Origin: Aquatica leii
Lineage: Eukaryota > Arthropoda > Insecta > Coleoptera > Lampyridae
Length of the DNA stretch: 64,000 nt
Assembly: GCA_035610365.1 (NCBI GenBank)
Contig: CM069439.1
Location: 1,798,001-1,862,000, forward strand
Direction: 5' to 3'
Shown here: positions 1-12,200 of the stretch, one piece after another
Layout of the letters: each line of letters starts with the position of its first letter
Position numbering within the stretch: the stretch's first letter is position 1
Made by a program: the position numbers and the translations under genes
The notes under the pieces: model-generated
The model's database searches: none
Told to the model about the DNA's origin: nothing
The model's input: the letters and a program-made list of their open reading frames with translations, nothing else

Positions 1-1240
1 AATCAGAAATAACAGTAAATAATAGAAAACTTTCCCATAAATTTACTTAATTTTACTTAATCACTCATATTTTTGATGGCTAAAAAATTTGAAATTAGAA
101 AATTTTGATTACAAAACTAGATTAAAATTGGGGTATTAATCAAAATTCCAACGTTTAAATATAATTTTAGAAAAGAAAATCATGCGAAAAAACGGAAATG
201 CCTTCGATTATATTTTTTCTTAATAAATTATCGAAGTTCATTTTAGAAAAAGTTAAAAAAAAATGAGAAAACTTATTTCATTTTCTACCAAATTTTTCAA
301 ATTGAAAATTATTATAATCTTTTACACTTTATTTTTACGGGGGAAAATGTAATTCATGGATTTTTAGTTTTTACTTTCCTCTCTTTCATTTTATCGCATT
401 TTCCCTTTACGATTAATTTTTAATACATCAAATTTGTTTCAATTTATTGTCAAAATCGATTATATTTTATTCAATTGTAATTGAAGATTTTTTCGTTTTC
501 TTCACATCTCTTTTTTTCATTTTTTCTCTTTTCACTATAACTTGTTTTTATATAATTCTGTTGATTTTTTTTCATTTTATTCAAAATCATAAGCTTAATA
601 AATCAGAACTATCTTTCTATTTGTTTTTCTTCACTTTTTAACTAAAGATTTCTTAAAACAAGCTTTGACCAATTTTTCCTGTCAATTAGAAAATTTTGAT
701 TCTAAAACTAGATAAAAATCGGGGTATTAAATAAATGCTAACGTTTAAATATAATTTTAGATTAGAAAATCATGTGGAAAAACGGGAATGCCTTCGATTA
801 TATTTTTTCTTAATAAATTATCGAAGTTTATTTTAGAAAAAGTTAAAATAAAAAATAAGAAAAAATTATTCATTTACGAAAAAAATGTAATCGATGGTTT
901 TTTGGTTTTCATTTCACTTTTTTTTATAATTTTATTTTTGCTTTACGATTAATTTTATTTAATACGTCAAATTTGTTTCAATTTATTGTAAAAATCGATA
1001 AAACAAATTATATTTTTTTAAATTGTAATTTTTCTTTTTCTTCACATCTCCCTTTTTATTTTTTCTCTTTTCACCACTAGTTTTAACGATTGTTTTTATT
1101 TAATATCGTTGTTTTTTTTCGTTTTGTTTTTAAAATCATGAGTTCGATAAATCAGAACTATTTTTTTATTTTTCTTCAGTTTTCAATTGAAGATTTTAAT
1201 AAATAAGCTGTGACCAATTTCTTCTGTTCTTTCTCAATTT
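1..1240. repeat. AT-rich long direct repeat, two adjacent units
   Basis: Two units of about 550 bp lie head to tail: roughly 91-640 and 684-1215. Both contain, in the same order, a stretch around 'aacgtttaaatataatttt', 'atgccttcgattatatttt', 'taataaattatcgaagtt', and a later 'ttcacatctc' block. The first 50 bases resemble the start of the partial unit at 4230, so more units probably existed. No credible coding potential is present; the short open frame at 447-641 is low-complexity. It may be satellite DNA or part of a non-autonomous element. Confidence 0.7.
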
Positions 1241-1312
1241 CTACATTATACTTTAATTATCCATCCACATCACTACCACTGTCATCCATGCCTTTCTCGA
1301 GTTCGGCAGCTA

Positions 1313-1435
1313 CACTGGTCTGCATGAAAATCGGCCCTGATATCATTCTTGACGACTCTTATGTAAAATGACCTCCTGAATCCAAAAATGAGCTCAGTTT
1401 TTACCCATCGCCCACCTATTTTGGGGGCACCCCAT
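1313..1435 (+). repeat. Left terminal inverted repeat of the CACTG element
   Basis: It pairs with 3625-3770. The outer part is well conserved, with an indel between 'ctggtctgca' and 'cttatgtaaaatgac'. The inner part ('ccatcgcccacc' against 'ccatcactcacc') is more diverged. Confidence 0.75.
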
Positions 1436-1914
1436 TTTTATTTTATTTTTTGCATTTTTTTGTAGAATTTTAACTTATAGGCGTTAAACATCCCAAACCA
1501 GGTAATACAATTTATACAAAGTATATGGCAAAAGTTTTGCTATAAAATGTATATAGAAACAACAATAAAATACAAATACATAAGAACAGTAAAAAAATAT
1601 CAATAAACAGTTAGGAAGATTCACTGCACGACGCTGGCGATCTCAATACCACATGCAGGTTGGAACAGGATTTTCGACAGGCTTGAACTTTCATTACTCT
1701 TCTCATTATAGTATATTACATTATTTGCTTAACTGCTGCGATCAGTACATCTATAGCTGTTGCATAGTTAACTTGTCGACTGTTTAAACGTGCTGGATTT
1801 TGTGTTCATTTTTGTTCATTTGTGTAAAACACTAAAACTACTTTTACTCCGGGTTTTTTCAAGTGACTGAGTGTGATTTGTGGTTAATGTCGGGCGTTGA
1901 ATTACTGTTTAATT

Positions 1915-3469
1915 ATGCCACGCGAGTGTAAAAATCGTCCCGATAGCTTCTGCTATGTCTGCGGGGAATTAACTTTAAAAGCGCAACGAAAACCCCTTTC
2001 TCCGCTTGTTAAAACAGCTTATAAATTGTACTTTGATTGTCAAGTTGGCGACCAGGACAAGACTTGGGCTCCATCAGTTTGCTGTACGACTTGTTACAGT
2101 AGTTTGACCAAATGGCTCAAAGGTACCCGTAAATCAATGCCATTTGCTGTGCCCATGGTTTGGCGTGAACCTCGCTGTCATCTTACAGATTGTTACTTTT
2201 GTATGACTTCCACGGTCGGGTTTTCGAGCAAAAGTAAGCATACAATTCAGTATTCCAATATTCCGTCAGCTCTAAGACCTGTTCCTCATAACGATACTTT
2301 GCCAATCCCAGAGCCCCCAAACACTTATACTCTAGAGCCGAAAATTGATTTAAAAGACTCTGAACCTGGGGCTTTGAATGATACGTTCAATGATGATAAA
2401 GAGTATTCCGCAGATTTAGTTTCTCGGCAACCTCACCTCCTCACTCAATCGGATTAAATGATCTTGTCAGGGATTTGCAGTTACCCAAGACTAAATCTCA
2501 GCTCCTAGGATCGCGACTTCAACAGTGGAATCTCTTAGAAAAGGGAGTAAAAATATCTTCTTACAGGACCAGACAAGCAACCTTGAAATGTCTTTTCTCA
2601 GAAGATAAAAGTTTAGTGTTCTGCCCTAATGCAAATTTATTGATGACAGAGCTACAGATGCCATGTGACCCAGACAAATGGAGACTGTTTATAGACTCAT
2701 CAAAAACAAGCTTAAAAGTTGTCCTGTTGGCAAATGGGAATGACTTCCCATCAGTTCCAGTTGCATACTCTGTTAAGATGAAGGAAACGTACGAAAACTT
2801 AACTTAAAAGTTGTTGCTCTACTCACGGGCCTGCAATCAGGATTCACAAAATATTGCTGCTTCCTTTGTGAATGGGATAGCCGAGCCCGAGATAAACATT
2901 ACATCGTACGGGACTGGCCTCTGCGAGAAAATCTTATTCCTGGTCAGAAAAATGTCGCCCACAATCCTTTGGTTCCGAAGGAAAATATTTACTTACCACC
3001 TTTACACATCAAACTTGGATTGATCAAGCAGTTTGTGAAAGCAGTGGACAAGACAGGTGGCGCATTTCAATTTTTGAAAACTAAATTTCCTCGTCTTAGC
3101 GAAGCTAAAATCAAAGAAGGCGTTTTTTTTTGTTGGTCCCCAGATTAGACAACTCTTCCAAGATTCGACGTTTATTGAACACCTAAATCGAAAAGAAAAA
3201 CGAGCTTGGCTTGCATTTCAAAACGTTTGTGAGACAGAGGATGTAACATGTCTCTTAAAGTTCACTTCCTTCACTCGCATCTGGACTTTTTCCCTGAAAA
3301 TTTAGGAGCAGTCTCGGATGAACACGGGGAACGGTTCCATCAAGACATCGCTAAGCTGGAGAAGAGATTTTCAGGGAAGTGGAATGCAAGCATGTTGGCG
3401 GAGTACTGCTGGTTTTTGAAACGAGAGAGCTGTACCTCAGAGTATAAAAGGAAAGCAAGCACCAAGTAA
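1915..3469 (+). pseudogene. Transposase-like gene of the CACTG element, broken
   Basis: The first frame runs from an ATG at 1915 to 2457 and starts with a cysteine-rich block: CYVCGEL, then CCTTCYSSLTKWLKG, then CHLTDCYFC, likely zinc-binding. The rest is spread over other frames with FIDSSKTSLKVVLL (about 2690), a PPLHIKLGLIKQF segment (about 2995-3035) and HLDFFPENLGAVSDEHGERF (about 3270-3340). I recognise this protein type from memory as a multi-copy uncharacterised family in arthropods and cnidarians. An upstream in-frame ATG at 1897 is also possible. At least three frame changes or stops separate the parts, so it is not functional. Confidence 0.65.
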
Positions 3470-3624
3470 CGATGAATATCTTTTTATTTATTACTGTTTA
3501 TAGCTAAAATAGTTTATTTTCGCATTTAAATTAAATTCATGTCCATATATTTATTATTATTATAATTATTATAATTATTATTATCGTTCGATAAATAAAT
3601 TATAATTAATTTATCGAAAAGTGG

Positions 3625-3770
3625 TAAAATTAGAGATTTGGGACTCCCTCGAAAATGGTGAGTGATGGAAGAAAACGGAAGATATATTTGGATTCAGGAC
3701 GTCATTTTACATAAGAATCACCCGGAATAGTGTCAGGGCTCGATAAAAAATATTTTTTTGCAGACCAGCG
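3625..3770 (-). repeat. Right terminal inverted repeat of the CACTG element
   Basis: It is the reverse complement partner of 1313-1435 and is followed by the CTA copy of the presumed target duplication. Confidence 0.75.
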
Positions 3771-4229
3771 CTATTAGAGGAAACGTCTTCCAAAACTGTT
3801 TTTGTGGGTAACATTGGTAGCAGTTTTGAATATCATTTTTTTTTTGTTAAACCACGATATATTTTATAATTATTGCCGTACCTAAGTATACCATTTGGTT
3901 TGTTCATTTAAATTTAAGAATCTGTTTCCAATTGATTGCTGTTGTTTGTACTTAAATGATGAGTAAACCAGTCTTTTTTAAACGTGTGTACACCCAAGAG
4001 AAGAAAAAACGGGTCACTTATTGCTTCTGAGAACATACTCATAACTGTGTAAACCGCGTTTAACCTTATATGGTACAACAATATGAGCTTTAAACGTATA
4101 CATTTCAATCAAGATTACTCTAAACTGCGAAAACGATTCGTTATTGTGTGTTTAAGTTTGCGATGCAATTGTGTTAAAAGGCGATTTTGTCAGTAATTTT
4201 AACATTTATTAAAACTAAAAAAAACGTAC

Positions 4230-4665
4230 TTAATTATTAATTAATTATAAATAACAGTAAATAATAGAAAACTCTCCTATACATTTTTAATTGTCGCAAT
4301 TTTTTTCGTTTTTTTTTGCGACATTTAATTTTTGTTGATCTTTAATATATTTGGTATTTAATTTTGTCGCGGTTTTTCTTTAGCATTTTATTTAATACAT
4401 CAATTTAAATGTATGGTCAAAATCGATAAAACGAATTATATACTTTATTTGTTTTTAAATTGTAATTGAAGAATTTTTCGTTTTTTTTCACATCTCGCTG
4501 TTTATTTTTTCGCTTTTCACCATAAGTTTTAACGATTGTCTTTATTTCATACGTTTGTTTTTTCATTTTTTCGAAAACACTAAATTTGATAAAGCAACAC
4601 TATCTTTCCATTCATTTTTCTTCACTTTTTAATTGAAGCTTTCTTAAAATTTGATACCAAATTAC
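4230..4665. repeat. Third, partial copy of the AT-rich repeat
   Basis: It shares 'aaataacagtaaataataga' with the window start. It then shares the later half of the unit seen at 950-1210: the 'aaaatcgataaaac' block, 'ttcacatctc', and 'agttttaacgattgt'. It lies on the far side of the CACTG element, so the transposon sits inside or between repeat units. Confidence 0.6.
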
Positions 4666-7489
4666 GAGAATATTTTCTAACATACATATTGTCTCCTTTC
4701 TTTTTAATTAATGTCTTTTTTCAGAGTTGTTTGTTTTTCTTCAAACAAAAGAAAAGTCGTTGAATACTAATACAATTTGACTTATATGCGAGTTACCGTT
4801 TTACCTGGATATCTAAATTTAACATTCATATGTAGTTTATTACTGTAATCAAATTTGAAAGGAATCGATAAAATATTATTCTTTTGCAACAATTGCTTAA
4901 AAAATGGTTGTTTACATATTTGAAAATTGAAAAAAGAAACATAACAGTCACGATAACGACAGTGGACAGTGTAAAGAAAACTTCATGTTTTTTCTTATTT
5001 TTATATTTTATAAAGCACCTACATCATCCACATAAAGCTTTTCAGATTTACTTTCATAACAACTAACGAGTAAACAACCTGAAATATATTCAAAATAAAT
5101 AAATTTGTTTTTATTTTGTTGTCAATTAGGTATCATGAATTAAAAAAGTTTATATTAACAATTTTTTTACCAACGATGGATGTTCTCGCTGCGTAGGAAA
5201 ACATTTTATAAACAATTCTCATCAATATAAATACTACTAATTGTCAGAAAAATAAAATGCTTAGAAATAAACGATATATTTTTAATGTAACAGCTTTTTT
5301 CTCAAAATCAATCAATACAATTGATCTTAAAGAAACTGTTTATGCTTAAAAAATTATCAAAAACTACAATTTTCAACTAATTAACTGTGTTACAACAAAA
5401 TATTAGTGAATTATTGTTGTAAATCTTTAATATAATATGAAAGTCTTTAAATGATAATTATATCGCAACATTAATTTGATTTTGTTTATAGATTTCTATT
5501 ATATGCAACTCTGTAAATTTGATTGAAGTTCCGCTGTGGCTTATCTTAATTTTCTTAGATTTTGAATTTAAATTTGTCTTGTGTGCTCTTTAAATATTTT
5601 ACTTGTCTGGTTTAGATTTACCTATTTTTCTGTCGAACTGATTCTATTTTGTCGCTATTTTCTACGATTTTTTGCATTGTGCATTTGATTTTGGTCAAAA
5701 TTTAAATTAATTTAGGTTTATGGGACTATGTTTAATTTACTTCATTAGTATGTGGTTTGACATTCATTCTTGTTGTTTTCTTTACTGCAGTTTTAATGTT
5801 TCTCGTGTTTTTGTGTTTTTTGTCAATGTTTGTTTGGTTTTGGAAATAATTCGTGTTGTGGGATCTCATGGAACTAATCGTGAAAAGTGATAACAAAGAC
5901 ATAACACACTTACATAACAACTGCTTTTTGACTTACAAGTTAATAAATTTCAGTGGCCTGATGAAGTGCACGCTTGAGGCACCAAACGTAGACATAAAGA
6001 AAGCATCGAGTGGTTTTGGAATTCTTCTCTTAGGAGAAGATTAAACATTTATTAATTTACTGATACTGAAGATGTGCTATGCTGATAATCAACTGACAAC
6101 TACTCATCTGCTTTAAAATTTGTGTTTTGCGTTACGTATCTAAACAGTTGCAAATCATTTTGTTTGTAAAGGTATTTTCTCACTCAGTTTATCTTTTACT
6201 ATTACACGGCCGTTGGTGAAGCGGTTTTTTGTACTGTTGGTAACAAACAAATATCCGCATTCAGAAAGTTTTTATTGGAGTAGCGACGCACGTGAATAAC
6301 TTAAAAAAATACAGAGATTTCTATTCATGAAACTTTTAACGAAAATTGATGTGGCGACAAATATTCAGTGGTACTAATTAGAGATTTAGACGAAACTTTT
6401 TTTTGCAGAAATACATTAATAAACACATTTGTACCATGAGAAAAGGGACCTATGAGAAGTCATTGACAAAACAACAAATGGTCAGTAGCGGGTCCGTAGC
6501 TTTTAAGGACTCGGACGCATTTACAATTTTGCTCTCATATCTCACACGGTATACAAACGTAAGGTTTTTTATTTTTTTACGAAATTCCAAGCACGTGGGG
6601 CGGTTGATGCGCTCGTACTATAAAACGGCACTGCAGATGGTGTAGAAAGATTTGAATACATATTAACGACTGAATATGGTGTTTCACATTTCCTAGCTTC
6701 TAAAGTGTTAGACGATGTACTTTGTATACTTGTGCCAAAGCAAAATAAAGAAGGCAAACTCTTAATCAGGTATTGAGACGCAGCTCTTTTATTCGCTAAA
6801 AGCAATGCGATTTTTGACTCATCCATGTTACACTTTACATGTTTGGTTTGTATTAAAATTTATAACAGTTAGTAGTAACTATAGGTAGTTTAATTTTATT
6901 TGACTTTTGGCTTTAACTTGTGGAGAGGGGGTTCAAATCGTTGTATTTAGGGACGACTTTGCCGTAATATTCAGTGCTAGTGCAAAAAACGATATTGTGG
7001 TAAAACCCAACCGGGCGTTGAAAATAATTGACACGTCATTAATTGCCAACCAAGAGCTGGCGATCTAGAAAACTGATGCATGATTTTCTCGACCAAGAGG
7101 CTGACTATTCCAATTATATTTAAACTGCATGACTTCGATATCGTCTCTAAAGAAAAAACCACTCTAACTTGCTTGGTACAAGTTCGCTACAAGAGGGATA
7201 GGTTAGAAATGTTACTAGTATAAAGGATATGAGAGCACTTACCTTACAGCTTAGCCTCGCTTCTAAGGTTAATACCCAGTCGATAAGGAAAAAGGATCAG
7301 TATATAGATAAAATAAACAAATAAAGGCAGAATGTCAAAAGTGTTACTTAATTAAAAATATAATAAACTAAAATGATATGTTATATAACGAAACTGCTAC
7401 TTTGCCATCGCTGTTTGCAAAATAATAAAACTTAATTAGTCTGCATAACTAAAGAAACTACTAATAGAGTCTCTGGTCTCTCTTTGTAA
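4666..7489. other. No gene recognised; AT-rich, presumed upstream/intronic DNA
   Basis: I see no convincing gene. A PLE-end-like remnant with CTGATGA and a short stem but CAAA instead of GAAA sits near 5955-5995. An open segment at 6409-6559 is preceded by a T-rich stretch ending in CAG and followed by GTAAGG, so it could be spliced. Its translation matches nothing I know. The segment 6560-6830 has longish open frames on both strands, also unrecognised. The missing N-terminal disp exons were looked for here and not found. Confidence 0.4.
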
Positions 7490-9015
7490 AAAGTCTATAT
7501 ACATTTACATCAGACACCAGTCTAGGGATGACCGGGATATGGGACTATCGTGGTTAACAGGTCACCCCGAATGTCATCGAATTCGCGACAAGCGAGAATT
7601 CGATGTGTTGGAGTGTCAGGAACGCCGCACGACGAACAGCTGTCGTTCTCCAAAATGCTGATGCGTTTTAGATTATAACGAAATTCGCTATGCGAAGAAA
7701 TGATCTGGGCTGTCTCCGTCCGGAACGTGGGACATTTTGACTCTGGAGGCCATAAGTGAGCATGAGTATAACTGCACAGTTATAGATATTCGCAAGAAAT
7801 TTTTTGCGTAGGTTCCATTTCAAACGTGACTATTTGTAGAACAATTGCAAAACCATATACTTAGTCTTGGCTGTCAGTTTGTTGGTGCCAGCCCAGTTTG
7901 TAACGATGTTTAGACACGTGTTGGATTTTGCCTCTCGTCTAGAAATGGCCAATACTGTGATAGTGATGTCGTCTGCGTATGTAAAAATATCGCAGTCTGC
8001 CGGTAGTTCTTTGCTAAGCAAGTCATTTATAACCAGATTCGACAGTCGTTTGGCATATACAGAACGGGATACATTCGAGGAGTAAGTTATCGAACTGTTC
8101 GATAAATAGCTACGAACGGCGCGCGTAACGCCAGCAGGTACTCTCATAACGATGAAAGCTTTCATTATGTAGGACCACCATACGTTCCATACACTCCAGA
8201 TATGTGAAGTCTGTGCTTGGGGATGTTCGATCGTAAATTGGTCATTAATCTACGTACGGCGTCAGTCGTCGTTTGTCCAGGAATGTTTTTAAGAAGTACA
8301 CGTTTGAAGAGTTTGCCAAGTACTGATAATGATGTTATCGGACCTTACGAGTTGGGATTTACGGGATAGTTTTTCTCAGGTTTGAGTTTACCAGCTTTCT
8401 AGCTGGTAGGAAAATAACCATGTTTAATGCACGACTTGAACAAGTCAACGATCGTAGAAGAGAGACCAAGTTAGAATGGCCACAACTAAAACCACAAGAA
8501 CAGCAAGTCTTGGCAAATACATATGGACCAACAGCGATCAAGAGGCGCCAATTTCTACAGTAGTCAGCTTTATTCCGATATTGGTTTAAAACTGTCGTAT
8601 GCTTGGATAAAAAAATCACAACGAAGAACTAACCAGACGAATGCGGTCTAAATTGCTTAAAGGCGAAGATCTATAACCATTGCCATTCCAGGTATCGCGA
8701 AACTTCAAGAGAGAAGAGGAAAGGCCTAGTACTTGATATATAGTGTCGAGGGATTGAATGAAATGAAGCAAGGAATGAACCATCACAAATCAGTGCTGCA
8801 TTAAAAATTACGTTCTTTATGTTGCCAATGCTTATTTCATCTGGTGTATATTTTTCCACTCTTAGGTTCTTTAATGTAGTTGACTTCAATTCTTCTAAAT
8901 ACGTACACGAAGGATGTCATAATATCTTCGTCGAGAGAAAAAGATTCAGGTTTTGGCGAGTCGGTTGTTGCAAATGGCATTTTATGCGGTGCATGATTTT
9001 CTTGGAATATTTTTC
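7490..9015 (-). mobile_element. R1-like LINE fossil (RT to C-terminal part)
   Basis: On the minus strand, conceptual pieces show the order of a non-LTR reverse transcriptase. A linker region lies at 9000-8680. About 8340-8260 reads like the motif 'PITSLSVLGKLFKRVLL' (compare PISLLPVLGKLFERVL). 'LVINDLL' is followed by TYADDI (catalytic YADD motif) near 8050-7960. A C-terminal cysteine segment, 'SCSSCGVPDTPTH', lies near 7650-7600. Several frame changes and stops interrupt it. Assignment to the R1 clade rests on remembered sequence style; another I/Jockey-group clade is possible. It lies just upstream of the first disp exon found, probably in an intron. Confidence 0.65.
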
Positions 9016-9125
9016 GAAGAGGATTTTTTAGTTCGGAAAATAAATATCACGATTTACATACCATTTTAGTTAGATAATTTTTATGTGTAGTTCGATTTGA
9101 CTATAAGATTTTATTTAATTTCTAG

Positions 9126-9270
9126 ATTTTTATAAGTGAAGATAAACATAATCGCACAAGAACTGAAAAAAACAATTGGGTAACTCTTCATAATCTAATT
9201 AATCAAAAATCGTTTGAAAGACATAACAATATTCATGTACTTAAAGAAGGTTACTTCTGTGGTTCTCCGG
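9126..9270 (+). CDS. disp: disp exon A (first found), start of extracellular domain 1
   Basis: It begins after TCTAG and ends at GTAAGT in phase 1. It encodes a charged stretch ([17 protein letters not shown]), then WVTLHNLIN and an EGYFCGSP ending. This corresponds to the fly Disp region that leads into FFCNLPSPSYARVV. It is an internal exon: there is no start codon in context, and the reading frame is open into the upstream intron boundary. Confidence 0.8.
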
Positions 9271-12200
9271 GTAAGTCCTTATTTTTGCCATTGTATATTT
9301 AACTAAGTTTGTTGGTTTTAGATCGTGGTTATGCACACATAGTTTGGGAATCGGATAGAAATGCGGATCTATTTACTTTAGATTCTTTATTGGCTTTGTG
9401 TCGGTTAGAATACGAATTGGTGCAAGCTAAGTATTATAAAGATTTATGCACGCAGACGTTTAGAAAACCTAAGCGATGCTGTAAACCATGGTCTCTTGTT
9501 AATTATATTGCTCAATTACACAATAGGACTTCTTGTTTAGCAATAGTGGTAAGTACTGTAGTATTTTAAGTTTTTTCTATTTTTGAGTTATTAATCAATA
9601 CCCAATATTCTCCCGTTTACTGTCGTTCAAAAGATTATAAGTAAGTAAGGCTGACAAAAGAATTTTTATTTGTATATGCAAATACATCACTTATAATAAA
9701 CATTCATTTTATGTTTTGACAATTTGTTTTCTACCCACATTTTTCAGAAATCTTTTGTGATATTGATTTTCGTTACCACACTTCTTGTTTACAATGAAGA
9801 AAAAAGTTTACTTGCACAATCGGTAATTGGTCATTATATTATATAACTTTGTTACTCTTATTAGCTGCATTCAAATGTTCAAAGTCCAAATATTACTACA
9901 TCAAGTGCGAACATATACTGTCAGATTTTAATTGAAAAACGGATGTAGTTAACTATAGAACAACGAATTATTATTTGTACTCGCAGATAATGACATAAAC
10001 GTATTTAAACCAAATCAAAATGTCTCGTCTGTCTGAGATTTGATTCTAAAAATATGACCTTTGTCGATAAAATACAATAACAGTGGAATGGGCTGATTCT
10101 TTAATATAGTCAAGTACATTATTGCGATACGTTGAGCGCAATCTATATATTTTCTTCGTCGTTGATATTTATTTAAAGTCACCCACATATTTTACGTAGA
10201 CTTCTTTTTTAAATTCGCAAATTGCCTGTTTTTTGTAGTTCTTGTGTTTGTGTTTTCGTAGATAAGAGTTTCAAAGCAATTATATAATTCAAAATAGAGT
10301 TATTTATGTTCTTAAAGGACTTCTCAAAATCAACAAAGCTTGTCCTTAACGAGGAAAGTTGCAAAATCTTTAACAAATGAAAATAATGACGAGTTAGTAG
10401 TATGTAAAACAATAAAACAAATACGTTGTATAAAAACGTTAATGCCGATAAATAATAATTCGGTTTCCATACGTCGAATTTTTTTAGAAGTTAAAATAAT
10501 TTTTTTATTGAATATTAAACTAGATTATTTGTTTTAATTCATAAATATGTCATTATCTTACTTTTTTTACAGTTTTACATTTTTGATTATGAAAACCAAT
10601 TAATAAACCAGTGACATTGAAATTGCAACACTAAGAAGGGGTGGAAGTTTTGTGATTAAATTATTAAGATTTTAAAGAAATATGAATACAATTTATATTT
10701 AATAATGTGTTGGTCCTTCCTTATTGACTGCACAATCTTCTTCGTGACATCGATTCCAGGAGATGGTCGATTTTGTCTTGAGTTATTGTATCTCAAGCAA
10801 CTTGCAATTCATCCCGCAAACCTTCTTGTTGTCTGTAGAGGATGCGCTAAGTTCTTCAGTCTTCTACCCATAATGTCCCACGCGTGTTCAACGGACAAAA
10901 GGTCGGGAGATCCGGATGGCCGTGGTAAGAGTTTAACATTGGCCCCTTCGAAATGGTTCATCGAGTGTCTTCCAACTACTGAAGAAATGGATGAATATGG
11001 GGTTCTACCATCTCGTTAACATATCGCCGGGCATTCATATTGCCTCGGATGAATAACAAACGGACTTACTCTTATAGACTACAGCACCCTATACCATAAT
11101 ACTCATAGTGTGGTGCACATGCCGCTTAACAGAAAATTGAACATTACGCCGTTCCCAACGTCTCTTCGTCTGGCTCTCATACGGCTATCATGCATCCCTA
11201 AACAAATTCGAGATTCATCACTGAAGACTACTCGATGCCATTCCAGATTCCAGTGAAGTCGCAAATTATAAACCACTCGAAACGTTGATGTCGGTGTTGA
11301 GCCGTCAGTGGTAGCACAACATGTGGCCGGTGATTGCAATCCGAAACTTCTTCCTCCACGGTAAACTGTTCGAAGGGTTACGACTTTCATTATCTTACCA
11401 TTGATCTGGTACTAGAAAATCGGTCTCTTATTGCTATAAGTCGAAGATGGCGGTCCTGCATTTCATTTGTTTGTCTCCGTCTTTCCAATTTCTCTGTACT
11501 AAACAGAAGAACAAAATAATGGTAAACACAGACGGAAATCTCTAGATCGCAAAAGACAGGAAAATGCTAGAACAGGTATATGAATATACAGGGTGTTATT
11601 GAAATAAGTGTGCATACTTTCAAGGTTGATAAGGCATGTGAATAGGATCATTTTTTGCCAATACACTTGATACGGCAGGCTTAAGATGATTTAGTACTTG
11701 ACATTGACATTGGAATCCGAGTCGGTTGATCGGGTATGTGAATAGGACGAATTTATATTAAGTTTTTATTGAATTTGAAGCATGTGTTTGAGGAGTCCAA
11801 TTAGTTCATTACATAAACGTCCTCTTCAAACTGTAAAGTTTATTGAGTTTTACAGCATGAACGGGTTATTTTTGAGCGCCGCGCAATGAACATGTCTACA
11901 ACGTTCAATGACTCTTAACAGCTTGAGTAGAGGGTGGGCGGAGCTCTGTCATGTTGGTAAAACACTCTTCTTCTTACTTCTAGTGGTACTTTTTCACTGA
12001 GTTCTGGTAGCGTAGAAATTCTCCATTAATGTGTTAAATTTTGTTCACGGAGGATGTTAAATTCTTCGCGGAGGAAGCCTTAATTTAATAAGTTCCTACA
12101 CATTCACAGAGAATGTATGTTGATTGTTGCGTCTTTTTGTCGCATGTGGATTCTCTGTGGTCTAAGCATGGCTATTTCTCGTATGCGTGGTTAGGGAAAT

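Larger units (their letters stand above)
1313..3770 (+). mobile_element. CACTG-ended DNA transposon, degenerate
   Basis: The element has long inverted repeats: the left end (1313 to about 1435) matches the reverse complement of the right end (about 3625-3770) in blocks. These include 'ctggtctgca', 'cttatgtaaaatgac', 'cctgaatccaaa' and a more diverged inner block. The left end begins CACTGG and the right end reads CGCTGG on the opposite strand. A matching 3-bp CTA flanks both sides (1310-1312 and 3771-3773). CACTG ends with a 3-bp target duplication fit the CMC/EnSpm type, but I do not recognise the transposase well enough to be sure. It interrupts the AT-rich repeat region. Confidence 0.75.

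Noticed and set aside
5945-6000. Hammerhead ribozyme
   Set aside because: CTGATGA and a short stem are present, but GAAA is replaced by CAAA and no PLE coding sequence is nearby; at best a decayed remnant.
6409-6559. Possible N-terminal disp exon
   Set aside because: Splice-like borders are present, but the peptide does not resemble the Disp N-terminus.
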